Origin: Anaeramoeba flamelloides
Lineage: Eukaryota; Metamonada; Anaeramoebidae
Assembly (NCBI GenBank): GCA_027625915.1
Contig: JANTQA010000010.1
Location: 1,302,001-1,366,000, forward strand
Direction: 5' to 3'
DNA: 64,000 nucleotides
Position numbers and translations under genes: made by a program. Position 1 is the first letter of the stretch. Each line of letters starts with the position of its first letter. The notes beneath the pieces were generated by a model. The model had not been told where the DNA came from and did no database searches. It saw nothing but the letters and a program-made list of their open reading frames with translations. This document shows, in pieces, positions 38,346 through 50,476 of the stretch.

Positions 38346-39107
38346 TAATAATGAACCTTATGAATCTTCAAGAGATTTTTTTATTGTTTCGTTTCAATCA
38401 AGATCTAATTTAAAAATCATAAAATCCCATCATTGTATCTCATTTTGTTCTCTCTCTCTCTTTTCTTCCTCTCTTTTCTTTTTTTTTTTCCATTCTCATT
38501 TTATATTTTTTTTTTTTTTGATTTTCTCCTATATGTACTCCAATACCCAAAAAAACACTAATAATGGAAAACTGAACAAATACCTTCCATTAAAAAAATT
38601 AAAAAAACTAAATGAAAAAATAAAAATAAATAAAGTTTCCATTTAACTTTTTCTTGAAAACATTTTTTGCTAAAATCATTGAATTCAAACTTGAAATTAG
38701 GTATATTTTTATATACAATCATCTTATTTTAACTAATTTACTAAAACAAATTCTAAATTATGGAATTTTATTTTCACAAAAGGGACTAATTTGGTCCTCA
38801 AATGTTTTTTTTATTTTTAAATGGTAAAAATAAAAAAACAGTTCAACTAAAAAGATAAACTCTCTAGAAAATAACCTAATTTAATATTTTAACTTATTCT
38901 TTGATTTCTAAATTTTCTCAACCCCAATTTTTCAAAAAAAAAATAAAAAAGTGCAAAGTAATTTCAAAAAATATTTTTGATATTTAAAATTTGAGATTGT
39001 TTTTATTCTAAAAAAAATTATCAGTGTGTAATTGAATTCAGTTATAAAGCTAGATTTGGAAAAATATTAATCAGAAAAAAATAGTGCTTTTTTATATTAA
39101 GGAAAGA

Positions 39108-39335
39108 TCAAAAATTTACTCTATTTTTTGAGATAAATTTTGCAAAATTTGATCCCTCATTTTTATAATTTCTTTTGAAATTATAGAACTTTAAAAAAAA
39201 AATTCCAGATTTATTTAGGCTTTTTTATTAGTTTCTTTGATTGGTTGATGTTTAGGTTTTCTATAACAAAAAAAAACGCTTTTTATTTTGAAACACAGAT
39301 TAAATTTTTTTACACGCTTTATTTGGACCGCATTA
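39108..39335. mobile_element. family A MITE, truncated copy 3
   Basis: This matches only the right half of the family A elements: TTTACTCTATTTTTTGAGAT, then TTTCTTTGATTGGTTGATG, then TTTTATTTTGAAACACAG and the right end near GGACCGCATTA. The left half is missing, so this is a broken or internally deleted copy. Confidence 0.7.
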
Positions 39336-39815
39336 ATACTGGTTTTATAAAGTGTATGAAATATTTTACTCACATACAATTACTTAGAAACTCACAATTG
39401 TTCTTTTTTTACAGTTATATTGCAGAATTAGATCATTTGTTTGTTTGTAAAGATCAATAAACTTTTTTTTTTGATATTGGTGTAATTCTAATTGTAACTC
39501 TTAGGAAGATTTAAAATATTAGTAAATTTCACTACCAACGATATTGAGTTTCAAACTACGTTAATACAAATTAAGTAAAGAAATTTACTTTGTAAAATTT
39601 ATTAAAGATCATTTAGAGAAGGTGTACCAATTTTAAAGCTAGATTTGTTTTCAACTTTTTTAGGATAGAAGAATAATAAAAAATTTCTTCTAATTGGCAA
39701 TTCAGAGACTAGTCACTCTAATACAGCCACACTCATGATTAAATCGAAAAAGTCTCACTTTTGACAAAGACAATTTGTCTCTAGTTTTTCATTTTTTTGG
39801 AAACCTTTCTCTTTT

Positions 39816-42800
39816 ATGCGTTTTTTATTTTTAATTCTCCTAATTTGTTTTTTTTCTTTTTCTTTTTGTTTTTCGTTTTCGGATCTCAAAAACTCTTTTA
39901 CTTTGAAATCAAAAAACGAACCAAAATGGATCCAAACAAGAGACGGGCCCATTGGTTTAGGATCAAAAAATGAACAACACCAAAGGTAACAACAATTTTT
40001 CTTTTTTTTTTTTCTTCTATTTGATCCTTCCAAAAACAAAATAAAAAAACTCGATTTTGTTGTTGTTTCTTCAAAACAAAAAATTTAAAAACGAAAATGT
40101 TTTGCTTTCTAATCGTTTGAAAAAAGTAGGACAAAAAATTGTTGTGAAATACAGTTCCAAAAATAGTTCACTTGAAGTTTGCCAACTGTTTTATGGATAT
40201 TTTTGATAACTTTTTTGCAACTTTTTTGGGATAGTTGCGATCGAAAATATTTGTTCCTGTTTTAAATCAATTGACTAATCTAAATGATTTTTGTTTCCTT
40301 AAAAATTGGATTTTTTCTTGTGTAGTTCTTTATTTTTTTTTGATTTTGTTCTTTTTCTCAATAACTCAATCATTACATTCGCTATCAAAAAAAAAAAAAA
40401 AAAAAAAATTATACAGTTGTTTTAAAAAAGTGATCACGAAAAGTTTGAAAAGGTGGTAGCCAAACTACAACCGAAAGGACTTCAAAGTGTCTAATTCACC
40501 CATTTTGATAAACACTTGATAAACTTTTAGTATACACTTTCTTAAAACAATGTAAAAAGAAAAATGCCAAAAAATTATTTATTTCAAGAAATACAATTTC
40601 TGTAATTTGTCGTCATTTTTCTCTCTATTTATCCAAGCCCAGAAATCAGAAAATACCTTGTGTGGTAACAAATTAACTAACACAGGTATACCCAGTATCA
40701 ATTCGAAACTAACGGTTTTGAGTCCAATCAATCATCAATTTACTAGTTTGTTTATCTTGTTATAAAAGTTATAAAAATTTACTTAGGTGCCTATTCACTT
40801 CCGTGGATTTGGTCCATATTCATGGGCTGTCTTGCCACCAAAAAAGTGTATTGCGAAATTGAATTTCTTTTGATTGAAAAATTCAAATAACAAAAAAAAA
40901 ATTTTATTGGATCCATTCTAAAAATTAAAAGTTTAAAAAACAATTTAAAAGAATTCTCAATTCTCAAAAAATCAAATTTTTCAAAAAAAAATTACTTTTT
41001 TCTTTTTTTTACACTCCCAAGATGGTTCAATTTCTACAATTTAAAACAAATTATTTTTTTAAAAGTACAAAATCAATTTAATTCCATTTAATCCAATTTG
41101 TGGTTAGATTGCAACTCCACTATATTCGACAAAGTAAGGGTTTTGAAATATTCTTTCTGTAAAAATAATTCATTTAAGAAATGAAAAAAAAAAATCTTCA
41201 AATCTCAAAAAGCACCAAAGAGCGACACTTTGAAACCAACATAATTATATTCAAAATTATTATATAACAACAATTTAAATTGGATATTTGGTTTGATCTT
41301 TGGTGCTTTTTTTCCATAAATATCCTAGTTTTTCATTGCTGGTTTTTAGAAATCTGTCATATTCTGATTTGTTTTTAATTGGTCTTATGTACTAAAAATT
41401 TCTAAAAATTTTATAAATCCATTTCAAAAAAGTATTTTTAACCATAATGACCCATCCCTTAATATATAATTTCAAATAGAACCACAGAAAACACAGAATC
41501 ATGAGATCATACTTGCGAAAACTACTAATTTTCAAAGTTACAATCTCAATAAATCAAAATTCTGCTTTTAAATACTAAATAAGGATTGGAATGAATTCCG
41601 TATGAATTTAGGAAGTGTATTTAATCTATAAGATGATTGCCCACAAACCCTATATTTTTGAAAATGTCTAGATTCACTCTCTCACCCAATTCAATAATAT
41701 CTCTAAATTCAAGTTTGTGATTTGAACCGACAGGGTGAATTTAGTGTTGGTAATTGTAACGAAAAAAAAATAAAATAAAAAAAAAATTCCAGGATTTTAA
41801 GATTAAAGATCCAAATTATGTACCAAAAAATCATTTTTTTCTATTAATTCTTCAAATGAAAACAAGATTAATTTTTTAAATTAGAAATAATACTAAATAA
41901 ATGATATTTTTTTTTTAAATAACAAAATTATTCTTTCAACTCAAAATTAATAAAAAAAAAAAAACAAAAAATTTCTTAATAGCGAAATAATTTCAATTAC
42001 AAACCCAGAAGAAACTGAATATATTGCCACTTGTTCAAGAAATGGGGAAATCAATTTTTATAGAGTCTTAATGTATCCTAATATATATCCTTATTGGACA
42101 CATTTATATTATGGCAAATTAACATTACCACATGATACCATTATTAAAGATTGTTTATTTTCGAAGGACCAAACACAATTAATTGTTTTACAATCTACCA
42201 AAGAAGAAGAAAATAATTTTAATACAGTAATAATATTGAATTTATTTGAAATAATTGATGTTAATACCAGAGATGAGTATTTTATTTCAAACCCAAAAAT
42301 TAATGATCATGTTAAAAATTTAGGATTTCAAATTAATCACCCAAGGGATAATGTAAATTTTATTTGGTCCGATAAAAAAAAAATTGAAAACTTCCAAATT
42401 AGTTATGATAATGATAAATATCAAAAAGAATTAAATAATAATGGTCATATATTTAATAATGAAAAATCAATTAACAAAATTTTCAGTAATGATATTCATA
42501 CCAGGCAACAAAATTCATTCATGAATAATGACGAACAAGTAAACAATAAAATAAGAATGTCCAAAGATTCAAATAATTTAATTATTTTGAAAGGAACTGA
42601 CCATTGGATTATTGACGGGTCTTCAAATAATAAATACCAGCCGTTAAGGGATGTTAAAGATTCACAATTTTCAACGATATCAGATTCCTTTTATACAATT
42701 AGTATGTACAATTTGTTATATGTCTATAGAAAAAATGATGAATCAAAAAAATCAAATTGGGTCAAACAAAAAATTAATTTAGAGCATGAATTAAAAAATA

Positions 42801-44851
42801 AGAATTTTCAACAATTATTGGTTGTAAAGAAAAATATTTGTGATCAAAATAACGATGATGATAACAACGACTACTACGACAACAATAATAATGACAAGAA
42901 TAATAATATAAAAAGAAAACCTAAAAGTGAATTATTATTTTTATATAATATAAACAAAGGTAATAATAGAGAAACTCTAATTATTATTGAAATTGATTCC
43001 AATTTCAAAATTAAAATAATTCAAGAAATTATTTTAACAAAAATTCTCAAAGAAATAAGGAATGGTGATCATTATGGAGACGATAATATCAACTTAAGAA
43101 ATGAGCTTCTTATCAAATCTTCACCAGATGGAAAATATGTGGCAGTAACTGCTGTGGGTTCAAATGTTATTCAAATTTTACAATATAATTCCAATTTAAA
43201 AAAATACATAAACCATGAACAGATAATATTAAAATCGAATAATAAGAACAATGAAAATAATAACAAAATATCTACAATTAATTTTTATCAATTCCAATTT
43301 TATTATTTACAAATAGGAACTCTAAATGGTAATTATTTAATTCACAAAAATAATAAAGAAGAATCACCAGAATGTTTCCCACTTGCAAGAAGGATCTCAT
43401 TTTATATTAAGGAACGGCCAATTCAGCCCAAGAGAACCCATTTGTATAAGCATGGAAATCGAAGATCTAATTATATAATTGATGGGCTCTGGAAACACCC
43501 ATTATTTTTATTATCAATATTAATGTTTTTAATATTATTATATTTCCAGCCAATTATCACCAAGTTGGAATATTTATTATTTGCAGGGATCTTAAATAAA
43601 ATTGGGAATGCCATCAACAATTTTAAAAAATATATTAATTACTTGCCAATAATCTTATCGCTCTTATCAATTTTTGAAATCGTCACTCAGCAGCCCATTT
43701 TTGTTAACGATTGGCCTGCACACATGAGCCATATCGAGCAATTTTTAAAAGAAAAAACCTTTGATTATTCCAAATATATGCATCATCATGGTCCAAACAC
43801 ATACGCATCTGGGTGGCAATATCTCTATTCAATCTTTTATTTTATCACAAATTCTGGCAGTTTAACTTTATTCCAAATCTTGTTTGCAGTTTTTGAAGTA
43901 ATTATCATGATTTTAATTTTTAGAATGATTTCGAAAAAATTGAAATTGCCCCTAATTGTTGCCATTTTGGCAATCGCATCAAATAGATTACATTTGTATA
44001 ACGTTAGAGTTTTGGTAAATGATTTCCCTTCGGCACTTGGCTTATATATTGTCTTTTATTTATTCCTGAATCAAAAATGGTTTTGGGCTTCGATACTCTA
44101 TTCCTTTGTCGTCGCGACCAAACTAAATTTCATTTTTTATTCGCCAGTGATCTTTTTGATACTGCTCCACTCAACTGGTATTATTAAAACAATATTATTA
44201 TGCTTTGTAATGTTTATTGAACAAATTGTATTAGCGATTCCCTTCCTTCTCGCAAACCCAATTGATTATTTAAAAAATGCATATGATATAAGTCGAACTT
44301 TACTTTGGGAAAAGTCCAGAAATTTTAAATTCGTTGGATTGGAAATTTTTGATGACTCGCGTTGGCATGTATTATTGTTATGCCTAAATTTAATCGTCTT
44401 GGTTATTTTTCTCAAAAAGGTTAATGCACTTTTGAAAAAAATTCGAGTTGGATCAATTGATTGGAAGAGATTGATCATTTTTTCTCTCATGTTCTCCAAT
44501 TTTATATTTATAACTTTCTCCAGAGGATTGTATACACCCTTTTTTGTCTGGTATTTTTATTCCTTTTCAACAATTTGTTATTTCTCGGGAATACCTAATA
44601 TATTCATTCTAATTTTTTGGATTTCTCATGAAGTGCTGTTCAGGTGGTGGGATTCTCATATTTTAGAGATGTGGATTACTTTCTTTTACTTTTTGATCAA
44701 TATTTATATATTAATTTCAACCTTTTCAAATGAAAATTCTTTTATTAATATTTTGGAGAAAAATCCTGGATCCTTAGGAAAAGATACAAATCATGATAAA
44801 TTAGATCAAAAAAAGAGTAAAAATATTAATAAAGAAAAGAAAGACAAATAA
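39816..44851 (+). CDS. ALG3: signal peptide-propeller-ALG3 fusion (Dol-P-Man mannosyltransferase)
   Basis: Two exons, 39816-39985 and 41983-44851, join in phase (donor GTAACA, acceptor TTAATAG, CAA-AG|C-GAA) into 1012 residues. Exon 1 opens MRFLFLILLICFFSFSFC, a clear signal peptide. Residues about 23-557 look like a beta-propeller: EYIATCSRNGEINFYRV and SPDGKYVAVTAVGSNVIQIL are blade-like, with N/D-rich insertions. A membrane span (LFLLSILMFLILLYF, about 564-581) follows, then a short basic linker, then a complete ALG3: VNDW with the catalytic-type Asp near 633, FDYSKYMHHHGPNTYASGWQ, NRLHLYNVRVLVNDFPSALG, FLLANPIDYLKNAYDISRTL, and FSRGLYTPFFVWYFYSF. ALG3 adds the sixth mannose (alpha-1,3) to Man5GlcNAc2-PP-dolichol in the ER lumen. 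Topology is consistent: luminal propeller, span, cytosolic linker, first ALG3 helix, luminal catalytic loop. The fusion is unusual, as ALG3 is normally about 440 residues alone. The ALG3 call is firm; the exon 1 join is strong but inferred. Confidence 0.82.
40779..41463. mobile_element. family C inverted-repeat element, copy 1 (about 685 bp)
   Basis: This lies in the intron of the ALG3 fusion gene. The left end TTACTTAGGTGCCTATTCAC pairs loosely with the inverted right end TTAAGGGATGGGTCATTATG. It aligns over its length with 45444-46221, for example AATTTGTGGTTAGATTGCAA and CAAATCTCAAAAAGCACCAA. A central inverted pair (AAAAAGCACCAAAGA and TCTTTGGTGCTTTTT) marks a hairpin. It has no coding capacity. 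Confidence 0.75.
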
Positions 44852-45443
44852 TTATTATTTTTAGAAACTAAGATCATTTTTAATTTTATTTTGCTTTTTT
44901 CATTTTATTTTTTTTTTTTTAAAAAGGCCAAATATTAAATTTAAATTTTCTCTAAATTGTTTTAGATTTATATCCAGTAATTTTAAGTTTGTCTATTTCC
45001 CAATTAATATTGCCAGTGTCTTTTTTTAAAGAAATTATTTTAATTTGTTTGATAGACAATGTGTTTCAAAACCAAGATCTTTTAATTTGTTTTTGCGTTT
45101 AAATCATCTTTTGTAAATTGAAATTCTGGCTTGATTAATTTTTGATTTTGTTTTTATCTATTAGTCTTGGAGAGTTTGGATTATTTTTTAAAAATTTTGT
45201 TACTTTTTTTATTTATCTATAATATCGATTGAGTCAAAATCTTTTTGGGTAGTATGAATGAATTTTGATCCATAAAATAATTTGCTTAAAGATAATTAAT
45301 TGAACATTTAAAATTTGTCTCGTTTTAGAAAGTTTTTTTTTTTTTAAAATCCTTTTTTGGAAAGTTTTACTCTTATAGAAAAAATTAATTTACTCGAACA
45401 AAATTTACCTTTTTTTAGATAAAAATGTATATAATATTAACTT

Positions 45444-46221
45444 TTTAAGGTCTAGTTATTGACTGTGGATTTGCTCCATACTCAAGGAGTGGCTTGAAAC
45501 TAAAAGGGGTATTGTGAAATTGCCCTTCTTTTGATTGGAAAAATCCCAATAACAAATAAACAATTTTGAGAGTATACCATTAACAAAAAAAACCAATCAG
45601 TAAAAAAATTAATTTGATACAAAATTCAAATAACAAAAAAAAAATTCCAAGAGGATCTTCATAAATCAAAAATTCAATTCAAAAAATAAAGTTTAAAAAG
45701 TATTCTTCATTTCAAAAAATCAAATTTTAAAATAAAAATTACTTGTTTCTTTTTATAAATTTTTATGGGATTAAATTTCTTCAATTTAAAACAAATTGTT
45801 TTCTAGAGAACACAAACAATTTATTTCAATTTAACCTAATTTGTGGTTAGACTGTAACTCTCTATATTTGACAAAGAAAGGATTGTTTAACATTCTTGAG
45901 AAAATAATAACTCAAATTAAGATTTTAAAAAAATAAAAAAAAAACCTTCAAAATCTCAAAAAGTGACAAAGAGTAACGCTTCAAACTCAACACAGTTGTT
46001 TTCAAAAAGATAAATCGCAACCATTCTAATTGGAAATTGAGTGTCGCGCTTTGTTACTTTTTTCGCAAAATGTTATCATTTTTGATTGTTTGATTTTTGG
46101 AGATCGATTGCGGTTCACATGTTGCTTAGTTATTGATTGGTATTAGTGACACATAAAAAGTACAACTTTTTTTTTTCAATTTCAGAAAATTATTTTTAAC
46201 CGAAATGACTTGACCCTAAAG
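45444..46221. mobile_element. family C inverted-repeat element, copy 2 (about 778 bp)
   Basis: The left end TTTTAAGGTCTAGTTATTGA matches the inverted right end TTTAGGGTCAAGTCATTTCG. The body is homologous to 40779-41463, longer by an insertion near 45556-45640. The internal inverted pair AAAAAGTGACAAAGAG / CTTTGTTACTTTTTT is conserved in position with copy 1. Confidence 0.78.
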
Positions 46222-46767
46222 TTTTGTCTTCTTCTATAGAACTTGGTAAAATTAATGTATTTCTTTTTGAATCAGAATTATTTAAATGTTTTCTTTAGTT
46301 CAATGGTTCTTTTCAATTATGTTTCAAATAGTAAAAAAAAAGTTGATCTTTTTAATTCACAAAGATACAATTAAGTGTAATAACTAAAGGATTTTTGTGA
46401 AAATTATCTCTAGGGTTATTTGTTTAAAGTTGAGAAAAAAAACAATATATTTTTCTTGATAAGGTGATATTATATGAATCCAGAAAGAAAAAAAAATTGA
46501 TTATTGTTGAAAACAAAGAGTCAAATTGTGTGAGATATTTTTTGTCGAAATATGGAGGAATTATAATGAAAGAAAATTGATTAAAAAAAAAATAGAAAAA
46601 ATTCCATTAAGTTTTTTAATTCATTTTTTTTGTCTCATTAAAACTAGGTTATTTTTTAAATTCTAATAAAAATAAAAAAAGTAATTAATCTCAACTAAAA
46701 ATGAAATTTTTCTTGATTACAATATTTTAAAAAAATTATTTTCTTCACCCCCTTTTAACTCTTAAAA

Positions 46768-47470
46768 TATAAACTATTTTTCCAGTTAAAGGGGTGAGGT
46801 TGTAATAAGTAAAATACATGGTTTAAAGGGTTTGCATAGATATTAGAAGAAAAATTTTATTTTGGAAATTTTCAAAATTGAAATCATTTTTTCACATTTT
46901 TGTTTTTTTTTTTCGATTTTTTTTTTAAAAGGTAATTCATTTGTAAAAAAATTTTTTTATTGCAAGATCAATAGTCACTTGGTAAAAATGTGTTATTATA
47001 CGGTTAATGAAAACAGGTAAAGATTGTTGAGAAATGATATTGATTTTTATTGTAATTCTATTCAATCTTTGATCCTGATATTTGTTTAATAAACATGAAA
47101 AATTTTCACTTCATTTTCATTTCCTTTTTCAAATAGAGGCCCCAAATACGAATGAATTTCGTTTGGAGACTTGATTTGTAAAAGAAATGTATGTTTAATG
47201 AAGTGAAAATGTTTCATGTTTATTATTTAAATATCAGCAGAAGTTCAAAACGGACATTGATATTTTTCTCAATAGGTCACTTAAGAATTTGAGTTTTTCA
47301 ATTTTTAAGAAAATATATTGATTAATTAGTTTTCTTTTAGACATATATCAACAATTCTTTGATATGTATTATTCTGTTTATTTTTTATTTGTTCTTGAAA
47401 TGGTCAATTATATAAAATAATTGATATATGAAAAAAACCTTGGGCCACTTTAACTGAAAAGGAGTTTATA
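46768..47470. mobile_element. family B inverted-repeat element, copy 3 (about 703 bp)
   Basis: Ends TATAAACTATTTTTCCAGTT and (inverted) TATAAACTCCTTTTCAGTTA. It is a close relative of 22465-23180 over the full length. The central 130-base palindrome (about 47090-47222) is nearly perfect: TAAACATGAAAAATTTTCAC on one side and its inverse on the other. Confidence 0.8.
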
Positions 47471-48590
47471 ACACTAACCAATAACAAATCCTTTTGAATT
47501 CTATTTTTTTTTTAATAAATAAAAAACATAACTAATTAATTAAGATCCAGATAAAATAAACATTTCTTATATTCATCTTTCCATTCTATTTTTTTTTTTT
47601 TTTAATTTTAGAGACATTAACCATAAAATTAGCCAAATATTTCTCCCGAAATAAACAACAACAAAAAAAAAAAAATAGAAAAACTAATAATAATCATGAT
47701 ATGCTGAGTATTATCTTAGAAAGATCTCATTTCCAGTAATAAACAATATAAATATTACTAGAAAATCAGTTATTTTTTATCATTTTTTTTTTTTTTTTTT
47801 GATTCACTTTCAAAAAAAAAATAATAACCACAATATTTTTATGTTTCAAATATTTTTTTTGATTTTTTATTATTTTAAAATATTCTTGTGGAAATTTTTC
47901 ACATGCCAGTAAGTACCTATATTTACTTCAGGTTTGATTAAAATCTCTAAAATCTATTGATTTTACAAATCAAGAGAAAATTCAAGAAAATATAATGATG
48001 ATTATTTAATTCTTGTTTTTGTTCATAAATTTATTGATTTTTGAATCAATTGATTTGATTTCGAGAAAAAATAACAGTGTTATGTTTTTTAAATTAATAA
48101 ATAAAAAGAAAATTTTATTAAATATTTCAAATAAAAAAAAAACCTAACTGTTTTTTTCTTGATTTTTCTGATTTATCTCTAATATACATTATTTTCAAAG
48201 TAAAAATTCAGAAAAAAAAAAAATAACTATTATTTTTGGAAATTCAAAAACAATTTACACATAATATTTGATTTTACTCAATTATTTTTAATTTTGGAAA
48301 ACCAAATAACACATCTAGTTATGAAAATTCTAAAACTTATTATCATCATAATTGTAAATTTCTTTTTTAATGAGTTTTAAATTCTCTACATTTAAATTAA
48401 TTTTACTTTTTATTCATTTGTTTAAAAATTATTAGTTCTTCCAGATGGGGAAGAGATAAATTTTTTCATTTCTTTTTAAAATTTAATTGTTTATTATGCA
48501 TTGAAATTATCATTTTTTCAATTTTAAATTAAGTTTTATAAATAATAATTGGTATATTTTAGTTTATTTTGTGTATTTTGTTAATAGCTG

Positions 48591-48671
48591 TGTTAATCCA
48601 AGAGTTTTAATAATTAAGAGTTGCTATTATTTAATTATATGTTCCTAACGTATGTGTTAATTGGATTAACA
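48591..48671. repeat. 11-bp perfect inverted repeat, 59-base loop
   Basis: TGTTAATCCAA is matched by TTGGATTAACA. The loop includes a slightly less AT-rich GTTCCTAACG. It may be a tiny element or a chance hairpin. Confidence 0.4.
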
Positions 48672-49261
48672 TAAAAGATTTAAATAATCTAATTTTCAAA
48701 TTATATGTTAGTAAATTATTATTGAATAATTGTTTTAACTTTCTTTTAAGTTTTTTAATATTATTTACTAAATTTGAAATTTTTTCCAATAAATATTAAC
48801 GGAGTGCTTTTATTATTTGTGATTCTTTTTTATTTCATGAGAAAAAACCTTTCTGTCCAATGAAAACTTATGAGAAATAGAGAATTGGAAGAATACAAAT
48901 CTTGTAAAAGTAATTAAAATTAGTGGGTATAAAGTTATGTTATTAATAAATATTCAAGAATGATCTATCGATTTTAGGCGTCAATAAAATTAAATTAATA
49001 TTCTAACTTATTACAACATTAGATAGAATAAAAGAAGGTCTTAAAAGTTTCTCAAGTATAAGTAATTTGATCTATCTCAGTATCTTTTTTAAATGAAAAT
49101 TTTCATATGTTCTTGGATTAATAAGAGGTGTTACCCAAAATTGTAATGAAAAGCAACAAAAATTCGTGTTTTCAGAACAAATCGAAAAGACACACACCTT
49201 AATAAAAAAAATTAAAAAATAGTTTCATTTTTTTTAATCTCATCTATCTTTATTTTATAAA

Positions 49262-49978
49262 ATGGTTTCTTTAAAACTCCAAAAAAGATTAGCTTCATCC
49301 GTTCTTGGTGTCGGAAAAAGAAGAGTCTGGTTAGATCCTAATGAAATCCAAACAATCTCCATGTCCAACTCTCGAAGAAGCATTAGAAAGCTTCACCGTG
49401 ATGGTTTAATCATCAAAAAGCCAGAAAATGCCGTCTCCAGAACAAGATTCAGAAAGAGACTTATTGCCAAAAGAAAAGGAAGACACACCGGATTAGGTAA
49501 AAGAAAGGGTACCAAAAAGACACGTATGCCACCAAAGATCTTATGGATCAGAAGAATTAGAATCTTGAGAAGATTATTGAAGAAATACAGAGACTCTGGA
49601 AAGATCGATAGACATACATACCACGAACTTTACTTGAAAGCAAAAGGTAATGAATTCAAAAACAAAAGAAATTTGATTGAACACATCCACAGAGCTAAAG
49701 CAGAAAAGATCAGACAAGAGCAACTTGAACAACAAGCACAAGCACGAATTGAAAAGAGAAAGAGCGCCCGTGAAAGAAGAAACAAACGTGTCCTTGAAAA
49801 GAGAGAAAAGTTTATGACCACCAATTTACATAAAGATTTAGAAAAGGGAATGGTGGTTGAAAAAACAAAGAAGAAGCAACAGCCAAAAAAGAAACAACAA
49901 CCAAAAAAAAAAGAACAACCAAAAAAGAAACAACAACAAAAAAAGAAACAACAACAAAAAAAAAAAGGAAAAAAGTAA
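49262..49978 (+). CDS. RPL19: 60S ribosomal protein eL19
   Basis: A single intronless ORF of 238 residues. It reads [71 protein letters not shown] and the long basic C-terminal helix, the full eL19 pattern of the large ribosomal subunit. Codon use is distinctly less AT-rich than any neighbour, as expected for a highly expressed gene. The last 35 or so residues are tandem KKQQP/KKQQQ repeats, an extension not typical of the family. The start is the first ATG after a T-rich leader; the gene ends TAA. Confidence 0.97.
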   Translation: MVSLKLQKRLASSVLGVGKRRVWLDPNEIQTISMSNSRRSIRKLHRDGLIIKKPENAVSRTRFRKRLIAKRKGRHTGLGKRKGTKKTRMPPKILWIRRIRILRRLLKKYRDSGKIDRHTYHELYLKAKGNEFKNKRNLIEHIHRAKAEKIRQEQLEQQAQARIEKRKSARERRNKRVLEKREKFMTTNLHKDLEKGMVVEKTKKKQQPKKKQQPKKKEQPKKKQQQKKKQQQKKKGKK

Positions 49979-50263
49979 TCTTCTCTGGTAAAAATTAACC
50001 TTTAGAAATGCTCTTTATTTTTTTTTTTTCAGAATCCTTTTTTTTTTATTTTATCATTTTTCATTCTCTTTTTTTTTAAAAATTATTTCCTTTTCGAAAA
50101 TCAAAAACAAATTTTTTCAATACCTTGATCCGAAAGCTAAAATAGAATTTTTTTTTATTGGAACAAATAATTAGAGAAACGATCACATTCTTTTCTTTTT
50201 TTTTTTTTTTTGAATTTTTTTTGCTTTTTTTCTTTTTTTTTTTAATTTTTTTAAAAATTTCGA

Positions 50264-50476
50264 ATGACTAATTTCGATTCGTTATTTGTGTTTCTTTTTG
50301 AGTTACGTAGAGAAACTGGTTTGGGTAGACAATTGTTTTTATGCATACACTTCTTTCATAAAGCTATTAAAACGAACAAATCCACAAACTTGAAAAAAAG
50401 TTACTTCAAACAAGATATGAATTGGATCAAAACAGCACTGTTAAACAAGAACAAATATATACTAACTCAATCATAA
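50264..50476 (+). CDS. ORF of 70 codons, doubtful
   Basis: A true ATG opens MTNFDSLFVFLFELRRETGL then GRQLFLCIHFFHKAI and a Lys/Asn end, TAA. Composition is somewhat richer in G/C than the spacer, and a possible GTAGAC donor lies after RRETGL. No family is recognised; it could be a first exon leading to the island at 51712 or chance. Confidence 0.25.
   Translation: MTNFDSLFVFLFELRRETGLGRQLFLCIHFFHKAIKTNKSTNLKKSYFKQDMNWIKTALLNKNKYILTQS

Larger units (their letters stand above)
37609..39815. other. spacer between FANCM and the ALG3 fusion gene
   Basis: This contains the FANCM 3' untranslated region, a pyrimidine-rich tract near 38450-38520, a truncated family A element (39108-39335) and the presumed promoter of the fusion gene just before 39816. 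No confident gene. Confidence 0.5.
44852..49261. other. 4.4-kb spacer with family C and B elements
   Basis: It holds the ALG3 fusion 3' region, the family C copy 45444-46221, the family B copy 46768-47470, a small inverted repeat at 48591-48671 and the eL19 promoter near 49150-49261. No ORF with coding character was found. Confidence 0.55.

Noticed and set aside
39755-40134. Minus-strand frames with KEKEKK sequence
   Set aside because: The plus strand over the same bases gives a signal peptide and a phase-matched splice to the ALG3 fusion, with blade-like sequence following; this explains the open minus frame as a shadow.
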